Source: UBA5216 sp043743335
Lineage (GTDB): Bacteria; Pseudomonadota; Gammaproteobacteria; Burkholderiales; SG8-41
Direction of reading: 5' to 3'
DNA length: 64,000 nucleotides
NCBI GenBank assembly: GCA_043743335.1
Contig: JAYTWR010000112.1
Location: 1 to 64,000, forward strand
Shown here: positions 50,604 through 57,791 of the stretch, piece after piece
Layout of the letters: the number at the start of each line of letters is the position of its first letter
Numbering within the stretch: position 1 is the stretch's first letter
Notes under the pieces: generated by a model
The model's database searches: none
The model's input: the letters and a program-made list of their open reading frames with translations, nothing else
Told to the model about the DNA's origin: nothing
Program-made: the position numbers and the translations under genes

Positions 50604-51506
50604 TCAACTCAACGCGTAACCGTTCAACTCCGCCGCCTCGTCCATTACGCCGTAGCGCTGATTGGCGTCGCGCGTCACGGCACCCATGGCGCACGCGGGA
50701 TCGTGGGTAAAAAAGAGCCGCACGCCACGCGTCAGTTTGTCATCGAGAAAGCGGGTTTTCTCGTCGATCAATAATTCGGGGTAGCGGTCGTAACCCATAG
50801 TGATCGGAATATGCACCCACGGGCGGCCGGGGATCAGATCGGCGCAAAACACTACGCCGCCTTGGTTGCCTTGGTTGCCTTGGCCGCTATGGGCGCTTAT
50901 TTCGGCCAGCAGCAGGCCCGGCGTGTGTCCGTGGCTGTATTCAAATCGCACTTGCGCGCCCAGCGTCGGCGAGTGGTCGCCGTCGATAATTTCTAGTCGG
51001 CCTGAGGCCTGTAGCAGCGCTGGCAATTCGGGAATGAACGAGGCGCGGTCGCGCGGATGCGGTTTTAAAGCGCGTTCCCAGCATTCGCGGCCCACAATGA
51101 ATTTCGCTTTGGGAAATAATAGCCTTGATGCGGTGTCTGCCTGCCACGGAGCCAGCAATCCGCCGGCGTGATCAAAGTGCAGGTGCGACAGCACCACGAC
51201 GTCGATGTCTTCGTGTGTGCAGCCCGCCTTGGCGAGCGAATCGAGCAGCACGTGCCCGTCTTCCACCACGCCGTAACGTTCTTTGAGGCGCGGCTCGAAA
51301 AACGCGCCGATGCCGGTTTCAAACAGCACGCGTTGGTTGCCGCTGTCACCGAGGCCCGTCGCGAGCAGTGCGCGGCAGGCGAATTGCAACCGGTTTTCGG
51401 CATCCGGTTTGAGCCAGCGCGACCACATCGCACGCGGCGCATTGCCGAACATTGCGCCGCCGTCGAGCTTTTGTGTGTTGCCGAGTATCGACCAGAGTTT
51501 TATCAT
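50604..51506 (-). CDS. Metallo-beta-lactamase-fold hydrolase
   Basis: This 300-residue protein has the metal motif HLHFDH (His108, His110, Asp112, His113), then the third-histidine segment YSHGHTPGLLLAE and a C-terminal FFTHDP. Family members hydrolyse thioesters, lactones or phosphodiesters; the substrate is unknown. A 9-bp tandem repeat at about 50859-50885 inserts QGNQGNQGG between the metal-binding elements, probably in a surface loop. It is divergent from the sox cluster. Confidence 0.88.
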   Translation of the reverse strand: MIKLWSILGNTQKLDGGAMFGNAPRAMWSRWLKPDAENRLQFACRALLATGLGDSGNQRVLFETGIGAFFEPRLKERYGVVEDGHVLLDSLAKAGCTHEDIDVVVLSHLHFDHAGGLLAPWQADTASRLLFPKAKFIVGRECWERALKPHPRDRASFIPELPALLQASGRLEIIDGDHSPTLGAQVRFEYSHGHTPGLLLAEISAHSGQGNQGNQGGVVFCADLIPGRPWVHIPITMGYDRYPELLIDEKTRFLDDKLTRGVRLFFTHDPACAMGAVTRDANQRYGVMDEAAELNGYALS

Positions 51507-51530
51507 GAACGGTTCGCTGAGTTGATGTTA

Positions 51531-51552
51531 TGTAACTAATTGATTATATTGC
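51531..51552 (-). repeat. IHF-like dispersed motif, copy 10
   Basis: On the minus strand AATCAA-TTAG-TTA matches the IHF consensus exactly. It is in the divergent gap between the metallo-hydrolase and the sox-linked methyltransferase, where a promoter-bending role would make sense. Confidence 0.75.
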
Positions 51553-51620
51553 GGTTTATTGATTTTTTATTTTACTGCACCTGCGGCATAATAGGCGCAT
51601 TATTCTAACCGGAGCAACCC

Positions 51621-52175
51621 ATGCGGCGCAGACAGTTCTTGCAAACGCTGGCCACGGCAGGCGCTGCGGGACTGACCGGCGCGGCGCTGCCGGTATGGTC
51701 GCAATCGACTTTGCGCGCGCCCGACGTCATTTTTGTGCCGACGGAATTTCAGGTCGTGACGCAAATGTTGAAGCTCGCCGAGGTGACCCGCAATGATATC
51801 GTTTACGACTTGGGCTGCGGCGACGGGCGCTTTGTGGTGACAGCGGCGCGGCAGTTCGGCGCGCGCGGCGTGGGCATCGACATTGATCCGGATCGTATCA
51901 GCGAAGCACGCGAACTCGCCCAACGTACCGGTGCCGATGATCGTGTGCGTTTTGTCGAGGGCGATTTGTTTGAGGCCGACATTTCCGAAGCCACGGTGGT
52001 GACGCTGTATTTGCTGACGCGGCTGAATCTCAAGCTGCGCCCGAAGCTGCAAAAGGAGTTGCGGCCCGGCACGCGCATCGTGTCGCACGCTTTTGATATG
52101 GGCGACTGGAAGCCGGAGAAAACGGAATCCGTGGTGTCGTCGGTAATTCATTTGTGGCGGGTGCCGCCGCGTTGA
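51621..52175 (+). CDS. Tat-signal SAM-dependent methyltransferase-like protein
   Basis: This 184-residue protein begins MRRRQFLQTLATAGAAG, a convincing Tat signal, followed by a class I methyltransferase domain with motif I VYDLGCGDGRFVVTAA at about residues 60-75, an acidic loop GVGIDIDPDR and EGDLFE. S-adenosylmethionine is not expected in the periplasm, so either the signal is retained for membrane anchoring or the fold has another use. It stands directly in front of soxX, which overlaps its end if the earlier start is used. Confidence 0.85.
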   Translation: MRRRQFLQTLATAGAAGLTGAALPVWSQSTLRAPDVIFVPTEFQVVTQMLKLAEVTRNDIVYDLGCGDGRFVVTAARQFGARGVGIDIDPDRISEARELAQRTGADDRVRFVEGDLFEADISEATVVTLYLLTRLNLKLRPKLQKELRPGTRIVSHAFDMGDWKPEKTESVVSSVIHLWRVPPR

Positions 52176-52189
52176 CGGGCTTGAGACGC

Positions 52190-52636
52190 ATGCGTGCAGC
52201 CGTAGAGGCTCACCTGGCGGCTTTGCTGGCGGCAATGCTCGCGGCGTGCGCCGCGCCCGGCACGCTCGCGCCGTATCAAGTCACCGGCGACGGCATCGCG
52301 GCACCGCTAACCGCCACTGCGGCGGATGCCACGCGTGGCCGCGCCGTACTCACCGGCCGCGAGAGCAACTGCATTTTGTGTCATGCCGCGCCAGAAACCG
52401 GCGAGCGTTTTTTCGGCAACATCGGCCCGCCGTTGTCGGGGGTGGGTGCGCGGCTCACGGCGGCGCAAATACGGTTGCGTATGGTGAATCCGCTGTACTT
52501 CAACAAGGAATCCATCATGCCCGCTTATTTTCGGGTGAGCGGCTTAAACCGGGTAGCGGAAAACTATCGCGACAAGCCGGTTCTGAGCGCGGAACAGATT
52601 GAAGATGTGATAGCCTATTTGTTGACGCTCAAATGA
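52190..52636 (+). CDS. soxX: Sulfur oxidation cytochrome SoxX
   Basis: This 148-residue protein has a lipoprotein-like signal (LLAAMLAAC, lipid Cys20) and one haem motif CILCH (Cys61-His65) followed by FFGNIGPPLSGVGARLTAAQ and ESIMPAYFRVSGLNRVAENY, the SoxX pattern. SoxAX starts thiosulfate oxidation by joining the sulfur compound to SoxY. ATG 52190 gives the full signal; a GTG 12 codons earlier overlaps the methyltransferase. Its stop overlaps soxY. Confidence 0.9.
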   Translation: MRAAVEAHLAALLAAMLAACAAPGTLAPYQVTGDGIAAPLTATAADATRGRAVLTGRESNCILCHAAPETGERFFGNIGPPLSGVGARLTAAQIRLRMVNPLYFNKESIMPAYFRVSGLNRVAENYRDKPVLSAEQIEDVIAYLLTLK

Positions 52637-53193
52637 CATCACACCACAACAACTCTGGCCGACGCGAAGATACCGCCAGCCGACGCGAAGATACCGCCGG
52701 CCGACGCGAAGATACCGCCGGCCGACGCCGTGTGCTGAAAAGCCTTGCAGCCGGTGCGCTGTTGCCGTTGGCGTCGTCGGCTATCGCGCAGTTGCCGACG
52801 GCGGCGCGTCCGCCGTTGCTGGAGTTGGTGCCGGTATTGAAAGACATCGCCCAGGGTGCGCCCGTGCGTGAAGCGCGCGTCAAGCTCGACATTCCACACT
52901 TGGCCGAGAACGGCCACCTAGTGCCGTTGACGGTATCGGTGGATAGTCCGATGACGGCTGCCGATCATGTGCGCACGCTGTATTTGCTGTCGGAAAAAAA
53001 TCCGCGCCCGATCATCGCCAAAATTGGCCTGTCGCCGGGTGCGGGCCGCGCGACGTTGACCACGCGCATCCGGCTTTCCGGCGCGCAGTACGTGGTGGCG
53101 GTGGCGCAGATGTCGGATGGCAGCTTCTGGGCGGCGTCAGCGGACGTGATCGTCACCGAAACCGCGTGTCTGGACGCAACGGATATCACATGA
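52633..53193 (+). CDS. soxY: Sulfur carrier protein SoxY with expanded Tat n-region
   Basis: This 186-residue protein has a Tat signal (RRRVLKSLAAGALL) preceded by three tandem RREDTAx units, then the SoxY immunoglobulin-like fold (ARVKLDIPHLAENGHLVPLT, RIRLSGAQYVVAVAQMSDGS). The C-terminal swinging arm, usually GGCGG, here reads ETACLDATDIT: the sulfur-binding cysteine is present but the glycines are not, and seven residues follow it. SoxY carries sulfur intermediates with SoxZ. It overlaps soxX and soxZ by four bases each. Confidence 0.9.
   Translation: MTSHHNNSGRREDTASRREDTAGRREDTAGRRRVLKSLAAGALLPLASSAIAQLPTAARPPLLELVPVLKDIAQGAPVREARVKLDIPHLAENGHLVPLTVSVDSPMTAADHVRTLYLLSEKNPRPIIAKIGLSPGAGRATLTTRIRLSGAQYVVAVAQMSDGSFWAASADVIVTETACLDATDIT
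52659..52721 (+). repeat. 21-bp tandem repeat inside the soxY Tat signal
   Basis: Three near-perfect 21-bp units encode RREDTAS/G. Each supplies a twin arginine, but only the last, in RRRVLK, is followed by a hydrophobic stretch. The unit keeps the frame. Confidence 0.95.
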
Positions 53194-53513
53194 GCGTCGC
53201 CCGAATTCTCGTGCCGCCCACGGCCAAACGCGGTGAATTGGTCGAAATCCGCATTGCGATTCAGCATCCGATGGAAACCGGTTTTCGCATGGACAACAAT
53301 GGCCGCGTCATTCCCAAAAACACGGTCAACAGTCTGGTGTGCCGTTACCAAGGCACGGACGTGTTCAGCGCGGAAATGGGCTCGGGCATCGCCGCCAATC
53401 CGTATTTGCAGTTTTACATCGTCGCGCAGGATAGCGGCAACGTTGAGTTTAACTGGGTGGACGACCGGGGTGAAAAAGGCAGTGCGAGTTCGGTGATTAC
53501 AGTGACAGCGTGA
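53190..53513 (+). CDS. soxZ: Sulfur compound chelating protein SoxZ
   Basis: This 107-residue protein has the SoxZ pattern: GELVEIRIAIQHPMETGFRM, VIPKNTVNSLVCRYQG, and the C-terminal DSGNVEFNWVDDRGEKGSA. It pairs with SoxY to carry sulfur. It has no signal sequence and would be co-exported with SoxY. The start overlaps the soxY stop; an upstream in-frame ATG lies inside soxY and is unlikely. Confidence 0.94.
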   Translation: MSVARILVPPTAKRGELVEIRIAIQHPMETGFRMDNNGRVIPKNTVNSLVCRYQGTDVFSAEMGSGIAANPYLQFYIVAQDSGNVEFNWVDDRGEKGSASSVITVTA

Positions 53514-53641
53514 ACGAGTGAACGGGTTAGCGGGTGAACGATTGGCTGCGGCGGCACCGGACGCTCCCTCGCCTCCGACAGCGGGTGAGGGTCGAGGTGA
53601 GGGTCGAGGTGAGGGGGATTTCACCCGTGTACTCGTTCACG
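53509..53641. repeat. Small inverted-repeat element between soxZ and soxA
   Basis: The ends 53509-53527 (CGTGAACGAGTGAACGGGT) and 53623-53641 are inverted copies matching at 17 of 19 positions. They enclose three 12-bp GTGAGGGTCGAG-type units. The element spans the soxZ stop and the first codons of soxA. Confidence 0.65.
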
Positions 53642-54411
53642 GGTTCACGAGTCTGCTCATGGCGCTGCTGCTCACGCTTCCATCCCATGCTGCCCAACCC
53701 TTCCGCCCTGACCCGCTTAAATCCGGCCTTGAATTCTCTGGAGCCGAAGTGCGCACCCTGCATCAGGATGATTTTTCCAGTCCGGCGATGTTATGGGTAA
53801 CGCGCGGCGAAAAATTGTGGAACGAGCCGGCGGGTGCTGCCAGCAAATCCTGTGCGAGCTGCCATCAAGATGCGCGCGCCAGCATGAAGGGCGTGTCCAC
53901 GCGGTATCCTAAAGTCGATCCGGGTACGGCGCGGCTTACCAACATCGAAGGCCGTATTAACCAGTGCCGCACGCAAAACCAGCAGGCCGAGGCGCTGCGT
54001 TATGAATCGGATGAGCTGCTGGCGCTGACAGCGTACGTCGGCCTGCAGTCGCGCGGCCTGCCGGTGAATGTGCCCCTTGATCCGCAAAACCGCCGCAACT
54101 TCGAGCGCGGCAGCAGCATTTTTTATACGCGTATGGGCCAGATGAATCTCGCGTGTACGCATTGCCACGACCGCAATTTCGGCCGCAAGCTGTTGAACGA
54201 CACCATCAGCCAAGGACACGGCAATCCCTATCCCGCGTACCGGCTTGAGTGGCAAACCATGGGTTCGCTACACCGGCGGCTGCGCGCGTGTTTTTTTGGC
54301 GTGCGCGCGGCGCTGCCACCGGCGGGCTCGCAGGACTTGCTCGATCTGGAATTGTTTCTCGCGTGGCGCTCGCAAGGGCTGACAGTGGAAACACCCGGTG
54401 TTCGGAAGTAA
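53518..54411 (+). CDS. soxA: Sulfur oxidation dihaem cytochrome SoxA
   Basis: Counted from the GTG at 53518 the protein is 297 residues, with haem motifs CASCH (Cys112-His116) and CTHCH (Cys213-His217) and the active-site haem ligand Cys257 in RRLRACFFGVRAA. Segments NIEGRINQCRTQNQQAE and ALTAYVGLQSRGLPV are typical. SoxAX oxidises thiosulfate onto SoxY. The true start is unclear: the inverted-repeat element covers the normal start region. ATG 53659 would leave a very short signal sequence; a start within the element, near VLVHGFTSLLMALLLTLP, is more likely. Confidence 0.9.
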   Translation: MNGLAGERLAAAAPDAPSPPTAGEGRGEGRGEGDFTRVLVHGFTSLLMALLLTLPSHAAQPFRPDPLKSGLEFSGAEVRTLHQDDFSSPAMLWVTRGEKLWNEPAGAASKSCASCHQDARASMKGVSTRYPKVDPGTARLTNIEGRINQCRTQNQQAEALRYESDELLALTAYVGLQSRGLPVNVPLDPQNRRNFERGSSIFYTRMGQMNLACTHCHDRNFGRKLLNDTISQGHGNPYPAYRLEWQTMGSLHRRLRACFFGVRAALPPAGSQDLLDLELFLAWRSQGLTVETPGVRK

Positions 54412-54430
54412 GTATTTGAATTTATTGATG
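54408..54430 (-). repeat. IHF-like dispersed motif, copy 11 (end of soxA)
   Basis: On the minus strand the core is ATTCAA-ATAC-TTA, one mismatch from the IHF consensus. It begins at the soxA stop codon. The forward reading continues into a signal-peptide-like stretch (MFFVASLVLTGGAGHASG) that then runs antisense through tctC and is probably a remnant. Confidence 0.65.
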
Positions 54431-54481
54431 TTTTTTGTGGCGTCGCTGGTGCTGACTGGCGGTGCCGGTCACGCTTCAGGA

Positions 54482-55471
54482 TTATTCCGGCTTGATGCCG
54501 GCAGCGCGAATCACCTTCGCGTATTTTTCCGTTTCGGTTTTGATGAAGGCGGCAAATTCTTTTGGTGCGTTGCCGACGGGCTCGGCACCTTGTTTCACCA
54601 GCGTGTCGTGCATGTCTTTGGATTTCGTGCTCTTCATGACTTCGGCACTGAGTTTATCCAGCACGGCGGGCGGCAATCCTGCGGGGCCCACCAAGCCGTA
54701 CCACGCGTTCGATTCGTAGCCAGGAACACCGGCTTCGGCGATAGTGGGAATGTCCGGCCACAGCGCGCTGCGTTTGGTGGTGGAAATGCCGAGCACACGC
54801 AGCTTGCCACTGCGCCCGTGCGGGGCGATGGACAGCGTGGTGGATATCATGAGATTGACTTGGCCCGCGAGCAAATCCACCAAGCCGGGGCCGCCGCCCT
54901 TGTATGGTACGTGCATCATTTTGACGCCGGCCAGCGTGTTGAAGAGTTCGCCCGCCAGGTGCTGTGATGCGCCCACACCGCCAGAGGCGTAGCTCAACGG
55001 CTTTGCGCCGGCACCGGCGCGCGCGAGCACGATAAGCTCCTTGACGTTGTGGGCTTTGAGCGAGGGATGCACGGCCAGCAACTGCGGCAGCGTTGCCGTC
55101 AGACTGATGGGCTGAAAATCTTTGGTGGTGTCATACGGCAACTTCTTCTGTAGCGACGGGTTGACGGCATGCCCGATAGCCACCATCAGCAGGCTGTGCC
55201 CGTCGGGATTGGATTTGGCCACCAGCTCGGCGGCGATCACGCCATTGGCACCAGCGCGATTGTCGATCACCACGGGCTGGCCCCATGCACCGGTGAGTTG
55301 TTTGCCGAGCAGGCGCGCCAGCACGTCGGTGGAGCCGCCGGCGGTGAATGGCACTACGATGCGCAGCGGACGGTCAGGATAATCGGCGGCGTTTGCATTG
55401 AATGCACTGGCCCCCGAAAATATCAGCGCGCATGCGATGCGCGCATACAATTCCTGCTGGCTCAATGTCAT
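54482..55471 (-). CDS. Tripartite tricarboxylate transporter receptor (TctC/Bug family)
   Basis: This 329-residue binding protein has a signal sequence (ACALIFSGASAFNANA), YPDRPLRIVVPFTAGGSTDV, DNRAGANGVIAAELVAK, GGVGASQHLAGELFNTLA, VPYKGGGPGLVDLLAGQVNL and a C-terminus YAKVIRAAGIKPE. It separates soxXYZA from soxCD and runs opposite to soxXYZA. Its C-terminal third is the closest local relative of the shortened receptor at 23771. I placed the start at ATG 55471; the frame runs upstream without a better signal. Confidence 0.92.
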   Translation of the reverse strand: MTLSQQELYARIACALIFSGASAFNANAADYPDRPLRIVVPFTAGGSTDVLARLLGKQLTGAWGQPVVIDNRAGANGVIAAELVAKSNPDGHSLLMVAIGHAVNPSLQKKLPYDTTKDFQPISLTATLPQLLAVHPSLKAHNVKELIVLARAGAGAKPLSYASGGVGASQHLAGELFNTLAGVKMMHVPYKGGGPGLVDLLAGQVNLMISTTLSIAPHGRSGKLRVLGISTTKRSALWPDIPTIAEAGVPGYESNAWYGLVGPAGLPPAVLDKLSAEVMKSTKSKDMHDTLVKQGAEPVGNAPKEFAAFIKTETEKYAKVIRAAGIKPE

Positions 55472-55739
55472 TTTGATGTTCCAAAGCAAAATCATTAGCG
55501 CCCCTGTCGCGTTGCATAAAACGCGCAGCAGGTGATGGGCGAACACGGATAGGTGCATCGTGCTACCGCATTCACTGCGCCATGCCACGGCCATTTTTTA
55601 CAGACGAGGATGCTAGCGCAGGCGTTTGGCCCGCGCAATTTCGCTTACGCCGGACTTACGTTTTGCATATACCAGCTGTCGGCACACTGCGCAAACGGCG
55701 TTAGCCGTGCATGACGGTATAGCCTGACGGCGTGCCGAG

Positions 55740-55808
55740 TACCGTGGTGCGCTCCCTGTGGCGTTCTCTATGGCGTTCCCTACGGCGCTCCCTATGCGCT
55801 CCCCATGC
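55740..55808 (+). repeat. Degenerate 11-13 bp tandem repeat before soxD
   Basis: About five units of GGCGYTCYCTATG-type sequence lie just beyond the 3' end of soxD in the 346-bp gap up to tctC (55472-55817). The rest of that gap shows no gene. Confidence 0.75.
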
Positions 55809-55817
55809 CGCCCTCTA

Positions 55818-56375
55818 CTATTTGCGTGAGTAGTCGATAAATCCGTCGCGGTTGGGCATTTTTACTTGGGGCAGTGATTGTGCGTTCATCACGGCGTCTT
55901 CCTTGACGATACCGTTGAGAAACAACACATACGCGCTGGTCGCATACACCTCATCATTGGTCAAAGTCATCGGCGCATTGGTGGGCATGGCGCGGCGTAC
56001 GTAGTCGAACAAGGTGGTTGCATACGGCCAATAGCTGCCGACTGTGCGCAGTGGTTTGCCCGAGGCGAGCGAGCCGATGCCGCCGACGAGTGGATCAGCC
56101 GGTTTGCCCACGCCTTTGGGGCCGTGGCAGGTTTGGCACTTGGCGTCGTACACGGTTTGACCTTGCGCGACCGTGCCACTGCCGGCCGGCAAACCCGCGC
56201 CGCTGGGGGGAATGCTGATATCCATCGCCGTGAGCATCGCCGCAGACGGCGTTGCACCGAGGTTGGGGCCGCGGGTCGGCGTGGCGGCCGTGCCCGCGCC
56301 TTCCTGCGAGGTGGCGCAAGCGGCGAGCAGAGCGGTAGCGATCAAAGCGCCCGCGATTTTCTTATGCATAAACAT
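55818..56375 (-). CDS. soxD: Cytochrome c subunit SoxD-like, lipoprotein
   Basis: This 185-residue protein has a lipobox LAAC (Cys20) and one haem motif CQTCH (Cys80-His84), followed by GPKGVGKPADPLVGG and TVGSYWPYATTLFDYVRRAM, and a methionine ligand in PTNAPMTLTNDEVYAT. This is the SoxD-type cytochrome that accepts electrons from SoxC. It overlaps the end of soxC, and two starts (56375 and 56369) are equally possible. Confidence 0.9.
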   Translation of the reverse strand: MFMHKKIAGALIATALLAACATSQEGAGTAATPTRGPNLGATPSAAMLTAMDISIPPSGAGLPAGSGTVAQGQTVYDAKCQTCHGPKGVGKPADPLVGGIGSLASGKPLRTVGSYWPYATTLFDYVRRAMPTNAPMTLTNDEVYATSAYVLFLNGIVKEDAVMNAQSLPQVKMPNRDGFIDYSRK

Positions 56376-57642
56376 TGCTGATGCTCCCGTCGGCGGCGAT
56401 GGCCCAAGTCTGGATGTAATGGTTGTGATAGTTCATGCCTGCGACGTATTGCGAGGTGAACGCCTGACGCGTCGGCTGCACGTTGCCTTTCTCGTCCGTG
56501 GCACGACTTTGCAGCACGGCGGGCGCGCCGTCCCACGCCCACGGCAAACGAAAGCGCGTAAAGCTCTTGGAGAAAATAGGCCCCTGCAACGGCGCGTCTA
56601 CCCAGCTTGCGCCGCCGTTGGCGGACACTTCTACGCGTGCGATCTTGCCTGCGCCTGACCACGCAATACCAGTGACTTCATACAGGCCTTGCCGATCGAG
56701 TTTGTGTCCGAACGACGGGAACGTGATGAGGGATTTCACGCCCAGCTCAAAGGTGAACTGACGTGACTTGCCGTCGGGTTGCAGATCGGAATATTTCGAC
56801 GTTTCGTCTTTGGTGTGCGTCGGCCCGTCGGTGAGCTTGATGCGGCGCAGCCATTTCACGTTCATGTTGCCTTCCCAACCGGGCAGCAACAAACGCATCG
56901 GATAGCCTTGTTCGGGCCGCACGCGCTCGCCGTTTTGGTAGAGGGCGACCATGGCGTCGTCCATGATTTTCGTCAGCGGCACGCTGCGCGTCATCACGGC
57001 GGCGTCGGCACCTTCGGCGAGCACCCACTGCGCGCCGGGCGCGATGCCCGCTTCGTTGAGCAGCAGCGACAAGGGCACGCCTGTCCACTCACTGACTGAG
57101 GCCAAGCCGTGTAGCGTGCCCGCAGTGCCCTGCACCGGATTGGGCCCGGCATTGGCACCGCTGTTGCCTGCGCATTCGACAAAATACGTGCGGCTAATCA
57201 TCGGGTAACGCGACAGCGTGGCGAGGTTAAACACCAGCGGGCGATTGACCATGCCGTGTATCAGCAGCTCGTGCTTGGCGGGATCGATATCGGGCACGCC
57301 GTTGTGATGACGTTCGAAATGCAGGCCGCTCGGCGTGATGGTGCCTTCCAGCGATTGGTGCGGCGTGCGCGAACTGCCGGTGCCTGGCGATACCGTGGCA
57401 TAGCCCGACGCAAACGGACGTTTCACCGGCTCTTCAAATTTTGAAGGCGTGCCGTACGCGCGCATGGGCGTGCCCGGCGATTTTATCCATGCAGGAATTT
57501 CCTGTGCAACCGCGCCGCCGCTGGCAGCAAGCCCGGCGACAGACGCGCTTTGTGTGAGAAATTGCCGACGCTGTTGGCTGGTGGGTGCTGGTTGCAATGC
57601 GCCCTTTGAAACGAGGGGTAGTGGTGATGGGGTTTTACGCAT
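56362..57642 (-). CDS. soxC: Sulfane dehydrogenase molybdenum subunit SoxC
   Basis: This 426-residue protein has a Tat signal (SQQRRQFLTQSASVAG), a molybdopterin domain with the Mo-ligand Cys157 in TYFVECAGNSGAN, RHHNGVPDIDPAKHELLIHG, and the C-terminal dimerisation domain (ISGAGKIARVEVSANGGASW in near form, FRLPWAWDGAP). SoxCD oxidises the SoxY-bound sulfane sulfur. With SoxD it lies on the strand opposite soxXYZA; soxB is absent from the window. Confidence 0.94.
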   Translation of the reverse strand: MRKTPSPLPLVSKGALQPAPTSQQRRQFLTQSASVAGLAASGGAVAQEIPAWIKSPGTPMRAYGTPSKFEEPVKRPFASGYATVSPGTGSSRTPHQSLEGTITPSGLHFERHHNGVPDIDPAKHELLIHGMVNRPLVFNLATLSRYPMISRTYFVECAGNSGANAGPNPVQGTAGTLHGLASVSEWTGVPLSLLLNEAGIAPGAQWVLAEGADAAVMTRSVPLTKIMDDAMVALYQNGERVRPEQGYPMRLLLPGWEGNMNVKWLRRIKLTDGPTHTKDETSKYSDLQPDGKSRQFTFELGVKSLITFPSFGHKLDRQGLYEVTGIAWSGAGKIARVEVSANGGASWVDAPLQGPIFSKSFTRFRLPWAWDGAPAVLQSRATDEKGNVQPTRQAFTSQYVAGMNYHNHYIQTWAIAADGSISNVYA

Positions 57643-57740
57643 GACGCCTCCTTGAGTGACTGGCTGAGATTACACCGAGAACAGGGCCGGGCAAACCCTT
57701 TGTGCGAACGTGGTGATTGCGCATCGGATAATTTAATTAA

Positions 57741-57764
57741 TGCAATAAAATCAATTAGTTACGG
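57741..57764 (+). repeat. IHF-like dispersed motif, copy 12
   Basis: AATCAA-TTAG-TTA matches the IHF consensus exactly. It is in the gap between soxC and the convergent-side end of the diguanylate cyclase. Confidence 0.78.
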
Positions 57765-57791
57765 TTCTATCGCACCCAACCCGATCATCCG

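Noticed and set aside
54398..54967. Open frame starting with a signal-like peptide after soxA
   Set aside because: The signal-like part is real in appearance, but the rest is antisense to tctC; I treat it as a remnant and not as a gene.
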